From an uncultured Lachnospiraceae bacterium (GTDB taxonomy: Bacteria > Bacillota > Clostridia > Lachnospirales > Lachnospiraceae): 63,432 bases of DNA. This document shows positions 8,375 to 17,502 of this stretch, piece by piece. Made by a program: the position numbers and the translations under genes. Every line of letters begins with the position of its first letter. Position 1 is the first letter of the stretch. The notes under the pieces are model-generated. The model worked only from the letters and a program-made list of their open reading frames with translations. It made no database searches and was not told the origin of the DNA. The DNA lies in the NCBI GenBank assembly GCA_910585765.1, contig CAJUES010000015.1, positions 1-63,432 on the forward strand, given 5' to 3'.

Positions 8375-9076
8375 TCAGTCTCTCCGCCTGCCGGACAGCA
8401 TCACGAGCCGCAACAGCTGCAGGATCGATGCCGCTGCCGCCGCGACATACGTATACGCCGCCGCCCGCAGCACCTTCGCACTCTTTGCGCGCTCATCGCT
8501 CGTCACGATACCGTACTGCTCGATGCAGGCAAGCGCCCTCCTCGACGCGTCAAACTCCACCGGGAGCGTCACGATCTGGAACAACACCGCGAGGGAGAAC
8601 ACCCAGATGCCGATGTTGATCAGAAGGGAATTGCTCCCCAGGATCAGTCCCAGGATCACGATCGGAATCCCGAGCTTCGAACCGATATTTGCCGCCGGGA
8701 CAAGCCTTGTCCTGATGCTGAGCGGCGCATACTTCTCGTGGTGCTGCATGACATGACCGCACTCGTGCGCCGCCACGCCGATCGCCGCCACAGACGTGGC
8801 ATTGTATACGCTGTCAGAGAGACGCACGACCTTTTTCGATGGATCATAATGGTCTGTCAGATTCCCCCTGATATGCTCCACCTGCACATCGTAGATCCCC
8901 CTGCTGCGCAGGATCGCCTCCGCGGTCTGCGCCCCTGTCATGCCCGACATGCTCCGCACGCGCGCATACTTGTTGAATGTGGAATTTACCCGCGCGGACG
9001 CGATGATGCTCAGCACCGCACCGATCAATACCAATATATATGTCGGGTCAAAATGATACCCATAAAAAAACGGCAT
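8375..9076 (-). CDS. Membrane zinc metallopeptidase (YugP-like, Zn_peptidase_2 family)
   Basis: 233 aa. The zinc motif HECGH is at 104-108 (AAHECGHVMQHHEKYAP), and a hydrophobic N-terminal segment (about 12-30) plus two or three helices in the second half suggest an integral membrane protein. The family (YugP-like) is found throughout Firmicutes with no settled substrate. It sits within a translation operon between fmt and rsmB, 27 bases after fmt, a position repeated in many Clostridia. The hydrolase family is clear; any role in membrane protein turnover is inference. Confidence 0.88.
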   Translation of the reverse strand: MPFFYGYHFDPTYILVLIGAVLSIIASARVNSTFNKYARVRSMSGMTGAQTAEAILRSRGIYDVQVEHIRGNLTDHYDPSKKVVRLSDSVYNATSVAAIGVAAHECGHVMQHHEKYAPLSIRTRLVPAANIGSKLGIPIVILGLILGSNSLLINIGIWVFSLAVLFQIVTLPVEFDASRRALACIEQYGIVTSDERAKSAKVLRAAAYTYVAAAAASILQLLRLVMLSGRRRD

Positions 9077-9103
9077 AACAACATTCTCCTTTCCTGACGA
9101 TGA

Positions 9104-10051
9104 TCAACCCAAAAGCATTCCTGCCCTCCACTGGCTGCCAAGCAGAAAGCTCTTTGCATCCATGCGCTTTTTCCCCTCCAGCTGCAGCTCGTATATCCGC
9201 AGGATCCCGCTGCCGCATGCCACATCAAAATGATCTTTTGCGACGGCGACGATCGTTCCGGGCTGTGCCGCAGCCTGTGTTTCTTCCGCCATATCACCAG
9301 CCAGCGCGTCGCTGCTCCAGATCTTGACACTCCTGCCCCCGCAGAAGGTATATGCGCTCGGCCAGGGATCCAGCCCTCTGACAAGCCTTTCGATGCACAC
9401 TGCATCCTGCGTCCAGTCGATCTTTCCCATCGATTTGTCCATCATCTTCACATGGCTTGCCAGGCTTTCATCCTGCCTGACCGGCGTGATTTCACCCCGC
9501 TCGATCAGGGGAAGCGTCTCCACGATGAGATCCGCGCCCGCCTGCGCCAGCTTGTCAAACAGTGTCTGCGCTGTCTCCTTATCCTCTATAATAACCTTTT
9601 TTTGCGTAAGTATGTCTCCGGTATCGATCCCTGCATCCATCTGCATGATCGTGACGCCCGTCTCCCGCTCGCCGTCTATGATGCACTGGTTGATCGGCGC
9701 TGCCCCCCTGTACTTTGGCAGCAGCGAGGCATGGATATTGATGCAGCCGTACCTTGGCATTTCCAATATCTGGCTTGACAGGATCTGCCCGAAAGCCGCC
9801 ACGACATAGACATCCGCCTCAAACCTGTCCAGTTCCTCGACCGCCTCCGGCGTCTTGATCCTGACAGGCTGGAATACCGGAATCCCATGTCTGACAGCGC
9901 ACTCCTTGACAGGCGAGCACTGCACCTGCCCGCTTCTCCCCTTCGCCTTGTCGGGCTGTGTCACGACGGCCGTCACCTCATGACCTGCCTCTATGAGCGC
10001 CTCGAGCGCCCCCACTGAGAAATCGGGGGTTCCCATATAGACTATCTTCAT
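9104..10051 (-). CDS. fmt: Methionyl-tRNA formyltransferase
   Basis: 315 aa from ATG 10049-10051; the frame is open further upstream but that part is antisense-like and overlaps def, so the start at MKIVYMGTPDFS is preferred. Fmt transfers a formyl group from 10-formyl-THF to initiator Met-tRNA. Seen: FGQILSSQILEMP, NIHASLLPKYRGAAPI with the catalytic Asn106 and His108, and the conserved Asp in GIDTGDIL (about 144). The start is one base after the def stop, so formylation and deformylation enzymes are made from one transcript, as in most bacteria. Confidence 0.97.
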   Translation of the reverse strand: MKIVYMGTPDFSVGALEALIEAGHEVTAVVTQPDKAKGRSGQVQCSPVKECAVRHGIPVFQPVRIKTPEAVEELDRFEADVYVVAAFGQILSSQILEMPRYGCINIHASLLPKYRGAAPINQCIIDGERETGVTIMQMDAGIDTGDILTQKKVIIEDKETAQTLFDKLAQAGADLIVETLPLIERGEITPVRQDESLASHVKMMDKSMGKIDWTQDAVCIERLVRGLDPWPSAYTFCGGRSVKIWSSDALAGDMAEETQAAAQPGTIVAVAKDHFDVACGSGILRIYELQLEGKKRMDAKSFLLGSQWRAGMLLG

Positions 10052-10052
10052 A

Positions 10053-10535
10053 TCAGTCCTCCTCTTCCTCCGCCATCTCCACATCCAGGAGCGGTCCGTC
10101 CACTTTTTCCACAAACAGATGACCGTCAAGATGCTCGATCTCGTGGATGAGCGCCCTCGCAAGCAGTTCCTCACCCTCCACCTCAAACTCATTCAGATCC
10201 TCGTCCTGCGCAACCACCTTGACATAGTTGGGTCTTGTCACGGAGCCCGTTTTTCCGGGCACGCTCAGGCAAGCCTCGTTCCCCGTCTGCTCCCCGCTGA
10301 CCTCCACGACGCGGGGATTGATGAGCAGCAGCGGATCCTCCCCTGTCGTGTCGATCACGACGATCCTCTTTAGCACGCCCACCTGCACAGCGGCAAGCCC
10401 GACGCCGTTCGCCTCATACATCGTCTCATACATATCATCGATCAAATCCTGTATCCTTGGTGTGATCTCTTTCACTTCCTTTGATATCTTGTTCAAGACG
10501 GGATCTCCCATTTCTCTGATTGTTCTGATTGCCAT
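10053..10535 (-). CDS. def: Peptide deformylase
   Basis: 160 aa, usual length. It removes N-formyl from nascent proteins. All three motifs are there: GVGLAAVQVG (44-53), EACLSVPG with metal ligand Cys89, and HEIEH (131-135) giving the two His ligands and the catalytic Glu. The second motif reads EACLS, not the common EGCLS, a mild variant next to the metal Cys. It lies between priA and fmt, 55 bases after priA. Confidence 0.97.
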   Translation of the reverse strand: MAIRTIREMGDPVLNKISKEVKEITPRIQDLIDDMYETMYEANGVGLAAVQVGVLKRIVVIDTTGEDPLLLINPRVVEVSGEQTGNEACLSVPGKTGSVTRPNYVKVVAQDEDLNEFEVEGEELLARALIHEIEHLDGHLFVEKVDGPLLDVEMAEEEED

Positions 10536-10590
10536 AATTTTTTCCTTCCCTTTCCACTTTCTTTTTCGTCTATTTTTGATATCCGGCAGA

Positions 10591-12855
10591 TCAATAGTGA
10601 TTCATCGGATCAAAATCAAACTGCACGCTGTCCGGGTTCCACTGCCTTGCATGGATCATCTGCTCGAGAGCATCCTTGATCCTGGTCAGCACCTGATAAT
10701 CCCTGTGCTTGATGTAAAAAACATACCGGTACACATCGCTGATCCTTCCGATAAAAGCCTCCGCAGGCCCGATCAGCACCGGTCTTGCATCCCCGAACTC
10801 GCTCTTTGCCTGCCCCACAAGCTCCCGCGCGCGCACCGCACCGGTCTGCGCATCCCCGGAGAGCACGAGCACCGCCATCATGTGCGCCGCCGGCGGGTAC
10901 GCCATCAGATCGCGGTAGGAGATCTCCTCCTCGTAAAATCCCTCATAATCCTGGCTGGCGGCGTGAACGACGGCGTAGTGATCCGGCTGGTAGGTCTGTA
11001 TGACAACCTCCCCCGCAAGCACACCCCTGCCCGCCCGACCTGCCGCCTGTGTGAGCAGCTGAAACGTCCGCTCGCCCGCCCTGTAATCCCCGGCGTGCAG
11101 GGACATATCCGCCGCGAGGATCCCCACCAGCGTGACCCGCGCAAAGTCATGCCCCTTCACGATCATCTGCGTGCCCACAAGGATATCCGCCTCACCGTCC
11201 GCAAACTGCGACAGGATCTGCTCATAGCTGTCCTTGCTCTTTGTCGTGTCCGCATCCATCCGAAGCACGCGCGCCGCCGGAAATTCCTTGTTCAGAAGCT
11301 CCTCGATCTGCTGCGTGCCCGCCCTGAACCCCAGGATGTACTTCGAGCCGCACTCCGGGCAGTTCGTGACGCCCGGCATCCCATACCCGCAGTAGTGACA
11401 GACCAGTCTGCTCACCTTCCTGTAACGGTCCGTGTGCTCTGACAGGGACACGTCGCAGTGCGGGCATTTCATGACATGGCCGCACGAACGGCACGACACG
11501 AAACCGGCATAGCCCCTCCGGTTGATAAAGAGCATCGACTGCTCGCCCTTTTTCAGCCTGTCATCGATCAATGCGTGCAGTCTCCTGCTGAATATCGAAC
11601 GGTTCCCGCTCCTAAGCTCACTCCTCAGATCCTCCACATACACTTTGGGAAGCTGTCCGCCCGCGAGCCTTTCCTTTAACACGAACATCTTGATCTCGCC
11701 CTGTCTTGCGCGGTAATAAGATTCGATCGACGGCGTTGCAGAGCCCAGCACCAGGCTGGCGCCCTTCATGCGGCAGAGCTCGCCTGCCACCTCCCGCGCA
11801 TGGTACTTAGGCATGCTCTCGCTCTTGTAGCTGCCCTCGTGCTCCTCGTCCATGATCACAAGACCCAGACGCCCAAACGGCGCAAAAAGTGCGGAGCGCG
11901 GTCCGATCATGATATCGATATCGCCATTTGCCGCCCGCTCATACTGGTCGGAGCGCTCCCCCGCGGAGAGCCGCGAATTCATCACGGACACTCTGTCGCC
12001 AAATCGCTGGTAAAACCGCACGAGCGTCTGATAGGTGAGCGCGATCTCCGGTATCAGCATGACCGCCTGCCTGCCCTCCGCGATGATCCGCTCGATCAAT
12101 TCCATATACACTTCCGTCTTTCCGCTGCCTGTCACCCCGTGAATCAGATAGGTCCCGCGCACACCCGACTTGAAATCAGCGGCAATGCTGTCCACGATCC
12201 CTGCCTGGTTCTCGGACAGCTGCTTTTTCTGCCATGCCCCCTGCGCGGAGACAGACAAATTCTCCGGCAGCGCACTGCGGTAGGTGTCCTGCGCCTGCAC
12301 CTCGAGCAGCCCTGCTTTCTCCAGCGCCTGTATGGTCTGCACCGTGACGTTTAGCTTGCCTGTGACTAAAGGCTGCGGCAGAACGGGCTGCGCCGCAAGT
12401 CCGCGCATGAGCCGCGCCTTCGCCCGCTGGTGCTTTGCCTCATACTCCTCCGCCTTCCGGACAGCCACAGCCGCATCAACTTTGCAGACGATCGTCTTCT
12501 TGACGATCTGCTTGACTTTTCTTTTGACCGGAAGCACTGTCTTTAGCGCGGCGATCATCGTGGAGCCGTAATTTTCCCTGATCCACCACGCCAGCCTGAT
12601 CGAATCCGCCTGTGCGCAGATGCCGTCCTCCACGATGGAGTCCACTTCCTTGAGCTTCTGCTCATCGTAATCATTCCTGTCCGTGATCTCCATCACATAT
12701 CCCCTGATGCGCTTATTCCCAGCCCCAAAGGGGATCATCACCGCCATCCCCACCGCAAGCTCTCCCCTCAGCGCCTCCGGTATGCGGTACTGGAACGGTC
12801 TGTCGACCTTCTCATGGGAGATGTCCACGATAACGTTCGCAAATCTGCCTGTCAT
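10591..12855 (-). CDS. priA: Primosomal helicase PriA
   Basis: 754 aa. PriA restarts stalled replication forks by binding the fork, unwinding the lagging arm and loading the primosome. The N-terminal 3'-end-binding and winged-helix regions occupy about 1-205. The helicase core has Walker A GVTGSGKTEVY (240-250), DEEH, GSATPSIES and a two-zinc insertion with eight Cys (CRSCGHVMKCPHC ... CHYCGYGMPGVTNCPEC). QAAGRAGRG is motif VI. The gene follows murE by 12 bases and precedes def; priA-def-fmt is a classical Firmicute cluster. Confidence 0.97.
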   Translation of the reverse strand: MTGRFANVIVDISHEKVDRPFQYRIPEALRGELAVGMAVMIPFGAGNKRIRGYVMEITDRNDYDEQKLKEVDSIVEDGICAQADSIRLAWWIRENYGSTMIAALKTVLPVKRKVKQIVKKTIVCKVDAAVAVRKAEEYEAKHQRAKARLMRGLAAQPVLPQPLVTGKLNVTVQTIQALEKAGLLEVQAQDTYRSALPENLSVSAQGAWQKKQLSENQAGIVDSIAADFKSGVRGTYLIHGVTGSGKTEVYMELIERIIAEGRQAVMLIPEIALTYQTLVRFYQRFGDRVSVMNSRLSAGERSDQYERAANGDIDIMIGPRSALFAPFGRLGLVIMDEEHEGSYKSESMPKYHAREVAGELCRMKGASLVLGSATPSIESYYRARQGEIKMFVLKERLAGGQLPKVYVEDLRSELRSGNRSIFSRRLHALIDDRLKKGEQSMLFINRRGYAGFVSCRSCGHVMKCPHCDVSLSEHTDRYRKVSRLVCHYCGYGMPGVTNCPECGSKYILGFRAGTQQIEELLNKEFPAARVLRMDADTTKSKDSYEQILSQFADGEADILVGTQMIVKGHDFARVTLVGILAADMSLHAGDYRAGERTFQLLTQAAGRAGRGVLAGEVVIQTYQPDHYAVVHAASQDYEGFYEEEISYRDLMAYPPAAHMMAVLVLSGDAQTGAVRARELVGQAKSEFGDARPVLIGPAEAFIGRISDVYRYVFYIKHRDYQVLTRIKDALEQMIHARQWNPDSVQFDFDPMNHY

Positions 12856-12867
12856 ATTTTTGTCCCT

Positions 12868-14364
12868 TTATACTGCCTCATTGGTATGGTCAAGCGCTTC
12901 TAGTATCTCCTGGATCAGCACCCGCTCATCCATCGGATACTTCACACCCCTGATCTCCTGGTAGTCCTCGTGCCCCTTTCCGGCAAGCACGATGATGTCA
13001 CCCTTTCTGCCGTGTGTGATGGCATACCTGATCGCCTCCCTGCGGTCACAGATCTCGATGTACTTCCCGTCCGTCCTGCCGATGCCGACCTTGATATCGT
13101 CGATGATATCCTGCGGCTCCTCAAAGCGCGGATTGTCCGACGTGATGATCGTAAAGTCCGCAAGCCGCCCGCTCACCTCACCCATCTCGTAGCGCCTGAG
13201 CTTTGAGCGGTTCCCGCCGCATCCAAAGAGGCACACGAGCCGGGCGGGGTGGTACTCCCTGAGTGTGGCGAGCAGACTCTCGAGCGCCATGGCGTTGTGC
13301 GCGTAATCGATCATCAGTGTGAAATCGTCAGACACCTTCACCATCTCGATCCTGCCCTTCACCTTCGCGCCCAGGAGCGCATTCCTGATGTCCTGCTCCT
13401 TCACGCCGAAATGCCTGCAGATCGCGACTGCCGTCAGCGCATTGTAAGCGTTGAACTTCCCCGGAATATCCGTCTGTATCTCCATCTCCAGCAGACCGGA
13501 CACCTTGAAGTCGATCCCCAGAAAACCTGCACCCGTCACAAGTTTTAAATCGCTTCCGCGCAGGTCTGCACCTTCGTCAAAGCCGTAGGTCTCCAGCGCG
13601 CAGGTGTGTCCCTCGGTGATCTGCCGCCAGTGCCTGTCATCACAGTTGACGATGCCGACCCTGCACTGCCGGAACAGCATCGCCTTGCACGCAAGATACT
13701 CCTCAAAGGTCGCGTGCTCATCCGGCGCGATGTGATCCGGCTCGAGGTTGGTGAATATGCCGTAATCAAACACAAACCCCTGTGTCCGGTGCATTTTGAG
13801 CCCCTGCGACGACGCCTCCATCACGACCACCTGACAGCCTGCATCCTTCATCTCCCTGAAATATCTCTGCAGTGTGGTGGATTCCGGCGTCGTGTTCGTC
13901 GCGGGGATCACTTTGTCCCCTATGATCGCCTCGACCGTCCCGACAAGCCCGACCTTATAGCCAGCCTTCTCCAATATGTATTTGACGAAATATGCCGTCG
14001 TCGTCTTTCCCTTTGTGCCTGTCACACCGATGATCTTCATGCTGTCAGCCGGATTTCCATAAAAGTTCGCCGCTATAAACGCCATCGCATACCGGGTGTC
14101 CGCAACCCGGATCACAGTGACCTTGGCCCCGTCCCCAAGCTCCACCTCATGATTGACCACCAACACCGACGCGCCTTTGCGCACCGCCTCTGCCACCGCC
14201 GTATGCCCGTCAAACTTTGCGCCGTGTATGCATATAAAAAGACAGCCCTCTGTAATCTTTCTGGAGTCATTTACCACCTCAGATACCGCGACATCCGTGC
14301 TGCCCTTGATGCACTCGTATTCAAATCCCCTCAGCAGATCCCTACACTGAAACATATCACTCAC
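12868..14364 (-). CDS. murE: UDP-N-acetylmuramoyl-tripeptide synthetase, meso-DAP-adding (MurE)
   Basis: 498 aa. MurE adds the third amino acid to UDP-MurNAc-L-Ala-D-Glu. The ATP loop GVTGTKGKTTT is at 113-123, and the substrate-selecting motif is DNPRFEEP, the form that recognises meso-diaminopimelate, in agreement with dapL at the other end of the window. The start is a GTG at 14364; an ATG three codons later (14355) is an alternative and I cannot decide from the ribosome-binding site (AAAGGGG). The gene lies 12 bases before priA and away from the main dcw cluster at 33-45 kb. Confidence 0.95.
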   Translation of the reverse strand: MSDMFQCRDLLRGFEYECIKGSTDVAVSEVVNDSRKITEGCLFICIHGAKFDGHTAVAEAVRKGASVLVVNHEVELGDGAKVTVIRVADTRYAMAFIAANFYGNPADSMKIIGVTGTKGKTTTAYFVKYILEKAGYKVGLVGTVEAIIGDKVIPATNTTPESTTLQRYFREMKDAGCQVVVMEASSQGLKMHRTQGFVFDYGIFTNLEPDHIAPDEHATFEEYLACKAMLFRQCRVGIVNCDDRHWRQITEGHTCALETYGFDEGADLRGSDLKLVTGAGFLGIDFKVSGLLEMEIQTDIPGKFNAYNALTAVAICRHFGVKEQDIRNALLGAKVKGRIEMVKVSDDFTLMIDYAHNAMALESLLATLREYHPARLVCLFGCGGNRSKLRRYEMGEVSGRLADFTIITSDNPRFEEPQDIIDDIKVGIGRTDGKYIEICDRREAIRYAITHGRKGDIIVLAGKGHEDYQEIRGVKYPMDERVLIQEILEALDHTNEAV

Positions 14365-14438
14365 TCGCCCCTTTGCTCATTTTCCTGCATTCCTTCATTA
14401 TTATATTCATTATATTCAAATTCTGCAAACCCTATCCT

Positions 14439-14600
14439 AGAGCGTGTTTAAAAAATCATTCCCGCCATCTGTACGTCCCATTTCGCGCGATATTTGCGTC
14501 AAATTCAGTCGACGTAGCCCGCTACGCCTCCTTCATTTGGCACAAATCTCCCACAAACTGTGCCGCACATCTGCCAGAAAGCATTTTTCAAACACGCTCT
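14439..14600. repeat. 162-bp imperfect palindromic element (MITE/REP-like)
   Basis: The ends AGAGCGTGTTTAAAAAAT and ATTTTTCAAACACGCTCT are inverted repeats, and the arms stay complementary, with mismatches, to a centre near GTAGCCCGCTAC (14514-14525). A transcript could therefore fold into one long hairpin. A second AGAGCGTGTTTGAAAA follows at 14601-14616, as if the end of another copy abuts. No transposase is encoded. It lies upstream of the murE start, where it could separate transcripts. Confidence 0.7.
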
Positions 14601-14754
14601 AGAGCGTGTTTGAAAATACTCTAGAACATACTTAAAATGCATATAATTAAAGAATACCATATCCCCTGCTTTTTATCAAGAAAAGCATGCAGAGAAATAC
14701 AGGATTGATGCTTGTAACAGGAAGCCGAAGGCTGAACTGTTGCGGTTAAACACA

Positions 14755-14782
14755 ATGAGAGCCAGGAAAACCTGGCTCTCAT
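14755..14782. terminator. Strong 12-bp hairpin, probable transcription terminator
   Basis: ATGAGAGCCAGG and CCTGGCTCTCAT pair perfectly around AAAA. It stands about 150 bases beyond the recJ stop in the minus direction. Neither side has a clean T-run (plus side CGCATATTTTCTT is closest), so direction and strength are uncertain. Confidence 0.5.
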
Positions 14783-14792
14783 CGCATATTTT

Positions 14793-14935
14793 CTTATGAG
14801 GGGGGAGATAGTGAGTGTTTCAACTATCTGTATATTACTATAACCAATAAATGTGTCAAAAATGTGTTTAATTCATAAAAATAAGATTATTTTTCTTAAC
14901 AAAAGATAAAGCATATCAAAAAAATATATACACCT
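14793..14935 (+). other. Non-coding segment with G-rich box and small hairpin
   Basis: The segment between the 14755 hairpin and recJ is AT-rich. It holds TATGAGGGGGGAG, then AGATAGT/ACTATCT, a perfect 7-bp stem around a 10-base loop. A GTG after the G-rich box would open a 10-codon hydrophobic frame (MSVSTICILL), too short to call a gene. Nothing else is recognised. Confidence 0.3.
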
Positions 14936-16741
14936 TCACTGGTAATACTTCATGACCATCTGCAGGGAAACATTTCCGCGGTACACGTTCACATCGGGGT
15001 AATACACGACTGACATGACGATCGGTTCTGCCTGCGCGCCGGCATTTTCTCCCGCGCCTGTGCGATACAGTCTGTCCAGCGCGCCAGCGCCATATCTTGC
15101 CGACACAAACGCATGAAACGCCTCGATATCGCCAAAATAGATCAGCTCATGCCTCCTGCCCTCCTCGTCCGCCACCGTGTACTTCCCCACATTGCGGTTG
15201 GTGCCGAGCACCCTGCCGCTGAGAAAACGGACATTTTTCTGCGCGAACTGCGGCTTGGGATTGCCGTTTCCAAAAGGCTCGAGCCGCGCGAGCTCCTCGA
15301 CAAACGCAAGATTCGCGTACGCCATCGGCATCGGCACATCGATCAGCACCTTCTCCTCAAAATCCTCATCGGTAAGCTGACAGTTCTCGTTGAGCCTGCG
15401 ACGCAGTTCGTCCACATGCTCCTCCGCAAGGGACAGACCTGCGGCAAGCTTGTGCCCACCGTATTTCGTGAAGAGCTCTTTGCACTTTGTCAGCTCGTCA
15501 TACATGTGAAACGCCTCGATCGAGCGCCCGGATCCTTTTACGCCCTCCTCCGCCCTCGTGAGCACAAATGACGGCTTGCCATACTTCTCGCGGATCCTGC
15601 CGGCGATGATCCCCGCAAGGCTCTCGTGCACCTCGGGCAGATACACGACAAGCACCCTGTCCTGCACAAGCCCGCTGTTCTCAATCTGCGCCACAGCCTC
15701 CTCAACGCCCTTTAGCGTGAGCTCCTTCCTGCTGTCGTTCATCGCTTTCAGATCGCCCGCAAGCACCGCCGCCCTGTCCCTGTCCGCAGTCTGAAACAGC
15801 TCCAGCGCATTGGCAGCCGTGTCCAGCCTCCCCGTTGCATTGAGGCAGGGCCCCAGCACAAAACCGATCGTGTAGGGCTTTAGGCTCTCCGGCTTCGTCT
15901 CCGTCACCTGCATCAAGGCTTTCAGCCCGATATTGCGCGTGTGCGCCATCAGCTCCATCCCGCTCTTTACGATGATGCGGTTCTCGTCGCGCAGCTCCAT
16001 CACGTCACCGATCGTGGCAAACGCCGCAAACTCCAGCAGCTCCAGTCCAAGCTCAGACTCCATCACCTCCTGCCACCGCCCCCCCTCCTTCGCCGCTGCC
16101 AGTGCCAGGATGAGCTTGTACGCCACCACCGCGCCGCAGATTCCCGAAAACGGATAGCTGCAGTCCTCCTGTTTGGGATCGATGACCGCCCCCGCCTGCG
16201 GCACTTTGTACCGCCTTTCCCCGTCGGTCTCGTCGTAGGGAACCTCGTGGTGGTCTGTCACGATCACAGTCATTCCCAGCGTGTTCGCAAACGCGATCTG
16301 GTCGTACGCCGCGATGCCGTTGTCACAGGTGAGCACCGTGTCCGTACCCGCATCGTATGCCTCCTGTATCAGATGTTCGTTCAGGCCGTACCCGTCGCGG
16401 ATCCTGTGCGGAATCGCCGTATCTACCCGCGCGCCGCAAGCCGCAAGCCCCCTGTACAGAATATATGTGGAGCAGATCCCATCGATATCATAGTCCCCTA
16501 TGATGCGGATATGTTTTCCCTCCGCGATCTTCTGCAGCAGGATATCCACTGCCCTGTCCATATCCTTTAGCAGCGTCGGCGCGTACAGTTCCGCCCTCGT
16601 GCCGTTCAGAAATCTGCTGATATCCTCGTCCTCGATCACGTCCCTGTTCCTGATAATGCGCGCAAGCACCGGACTGATCTGATACTTTCTGGCGATCGCA
16701 TCGAAGTCAGCCCTCTTTGCCGCCACCATCCATCTACTCAT
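14936..16741 (-). CDS. recJ: Single-stranded-DNA-specific exonuclease RecJ
   Basis: 601 aa from ATG 16739-16741 (GGGAG upstream; a TTG eight codons earlier is less likely). RecJ is a 5'-3' ssDNA exonuclease of recombination and mismatch repair. DHH-family motifs are present: GDYDIDGICS, TDHHEVPYDE, an Asp-rich AVIDPKQ segment, and the DHHA1 signature YGGHKLAAGLSL in the second half; an OB-type region closes the protein. It is the last gene of the leftward run secDF-traX-thioesterase-recJ, starting 40 bases after the thioesterase stop. Confidence 0.95.
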   Translation of the reverse strand: MSRWMVAAKRADFDAIARKYQISPVLARIIRNRDVIEDEDISRFLNGTRAELYAPTLLKDMDRAVDILLQKIAEGKHIRIIGDYDIDGICSTYILYRGLAACGARVDTAIPHRIRDGYGLNEHLIQEAYDAGTDTVLTCDNGIAAYDQIAFANTLGMTVIVTDHHEVPYDETDGERRYKVPQAGAVIDPKQEDCSYPFSGICGAVVAYKLILALAAAKEGGRWQEVMESELGLELLEFAAFATIGDVMELRDENRIIVKSGMELMAHTRNIGLKALMQVTETKPESLKPYTIGFVLGPCLNATGRLDTAANALELFQTADRDRAAVLAGDLKAMNDSRKELTLKGVEEAVAQIENSGLVQDRVLVVYLPEVHESLAGIIAGRIREKYGKPSFVLTRAEEGVKGSGRSIEAFHMYDELTKCKELFTKYGGHKLAAGLSLAEEHVDELRRRLNENCQLTDEDFEEKVLIDVPMPMAYANLAFVEELARLEPFGNGNPKPQFAQKNVRFLSGRVLGTNRNVGKYTVADEEGRRHELIYFGDIEAFHAFVSARYGAGALDRLYRTGAGENAGAQAEPIVMSVVYYPDVNVYRGNVSLQMVMKYYQ

Positions 16742-16781
16742 ATGTATCTCCCATTTCCTTTCCAATACTGGTCAAAAACTT

Positions 16782-17498
16782 CTATGCCAAATCCGCTGTC
16801 AGAAACTCGACGATCGCATAGACGCCTCCCTCCGCGTCTCTCAATACCACCTGGTATTTTCCAGCCGCCTCCGCAGCCACCGCTGTCACCTCGTCGCCGC
16901 AGCGCGCCGCTCTCCTGTACTCTGCCCGCAGCTCCCTGATCACAGTTCCCTCCGGCAGCGTCTCCATAGCAAGCCTCACATACTCCACATTGTTCATGTG
17001 CCGGTTGGAATCGATCTGGTATTTTCTGATCTTAAAACGCTCCCGCTCTTCGCCGCCGGCAAGCAGCGCGATCTTCCTCGGGGCGTACGCCATGTCGAGT
17101 TTCGGCGCAAGCTCATACCCCTCCTGTATCTCCTGCGCCGGCCTCACCGGACAGCCTTTCCGGGTGTCTACGAACGTCCAGATCGATGCCGCCCTGACGA
17201 TCACACTGCCCTCCTCACCGGACAGCGTAAAATTCCGGTATCCCAGAAATCCCTTGAAATCATAGGGCGCTGTCGCGATCTTGATCCGCTCGTTCAACCT
17301 GGGACGCCTGTCGATCACTATCTGCCACGAATTGAGCAGCCACGCCGTGTGCCTCTCATAAAGATACGCGACAGTGATGCGTCCGTTCTCCGCCTCAAAG
17401 ATCGCCGCGTCCTGAAAACAGTCCAATATCGCGGGCACCGTCATGCACAGCGACGCATCCATAGCACTGTACCCCGCCTTCATCTCATATGTATACAT
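16782..17498 (-). CDS. Acyl-ACP thioesterase
   Basis: 238 aa with a double hotdog fold typical of the bacterial acyl-ACP thioesterase family related to plant FatA/FatB. It releases free fatty acids from acyl carrier protein in the cytosol. The N-terminal hotdog includes TAWLLNSWQIVIDRRP; the second contains DSNRHMNNVEYVRLA, which carries the conserved N-x-H-x-N pattern of the family's active region. Five bases separate its start from the TraX stop. In anaerobes such enzymes may adjust membrane acyl chains or supply fatty acids; which applies here is unknown. Confidence 0.85.
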   Translation of the reverse strand: MYTYEMKAGYSAMDASLCMTVPAILDCFQDAAIFEAENGRITVAYLYERHTAWLLNSWQIVIDRRPRLNERIKIATAPYDFKGFLGYRNFTLSGEEGSVIVRAASIWTFVDTRKGCPVRPAQEIQEGYELAPKLDMAYAPRKIALLAGGEERERFKIRKYQIDSNRHMNNVEYVRLAMETLPEGTVIRELRAEYRRAARCGDEVTAVAAEAAGKYQVVLRDAEGGVYAIVEFLTADLA

Positions 17499-17502
17499 TT
17501 TC

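Noticed and set aside
10052..10192. N-terminal extension of fmt of 47 residues
   Set aside because: It lies out of frame within def and precedes the conserved Fmt start MKIVYMGTPDFS.
13606..14451. 281-codon plus-strand frame opposite murE
   Set aside because: Shadow of murE; runs into the palindromic element and lacks any motif.
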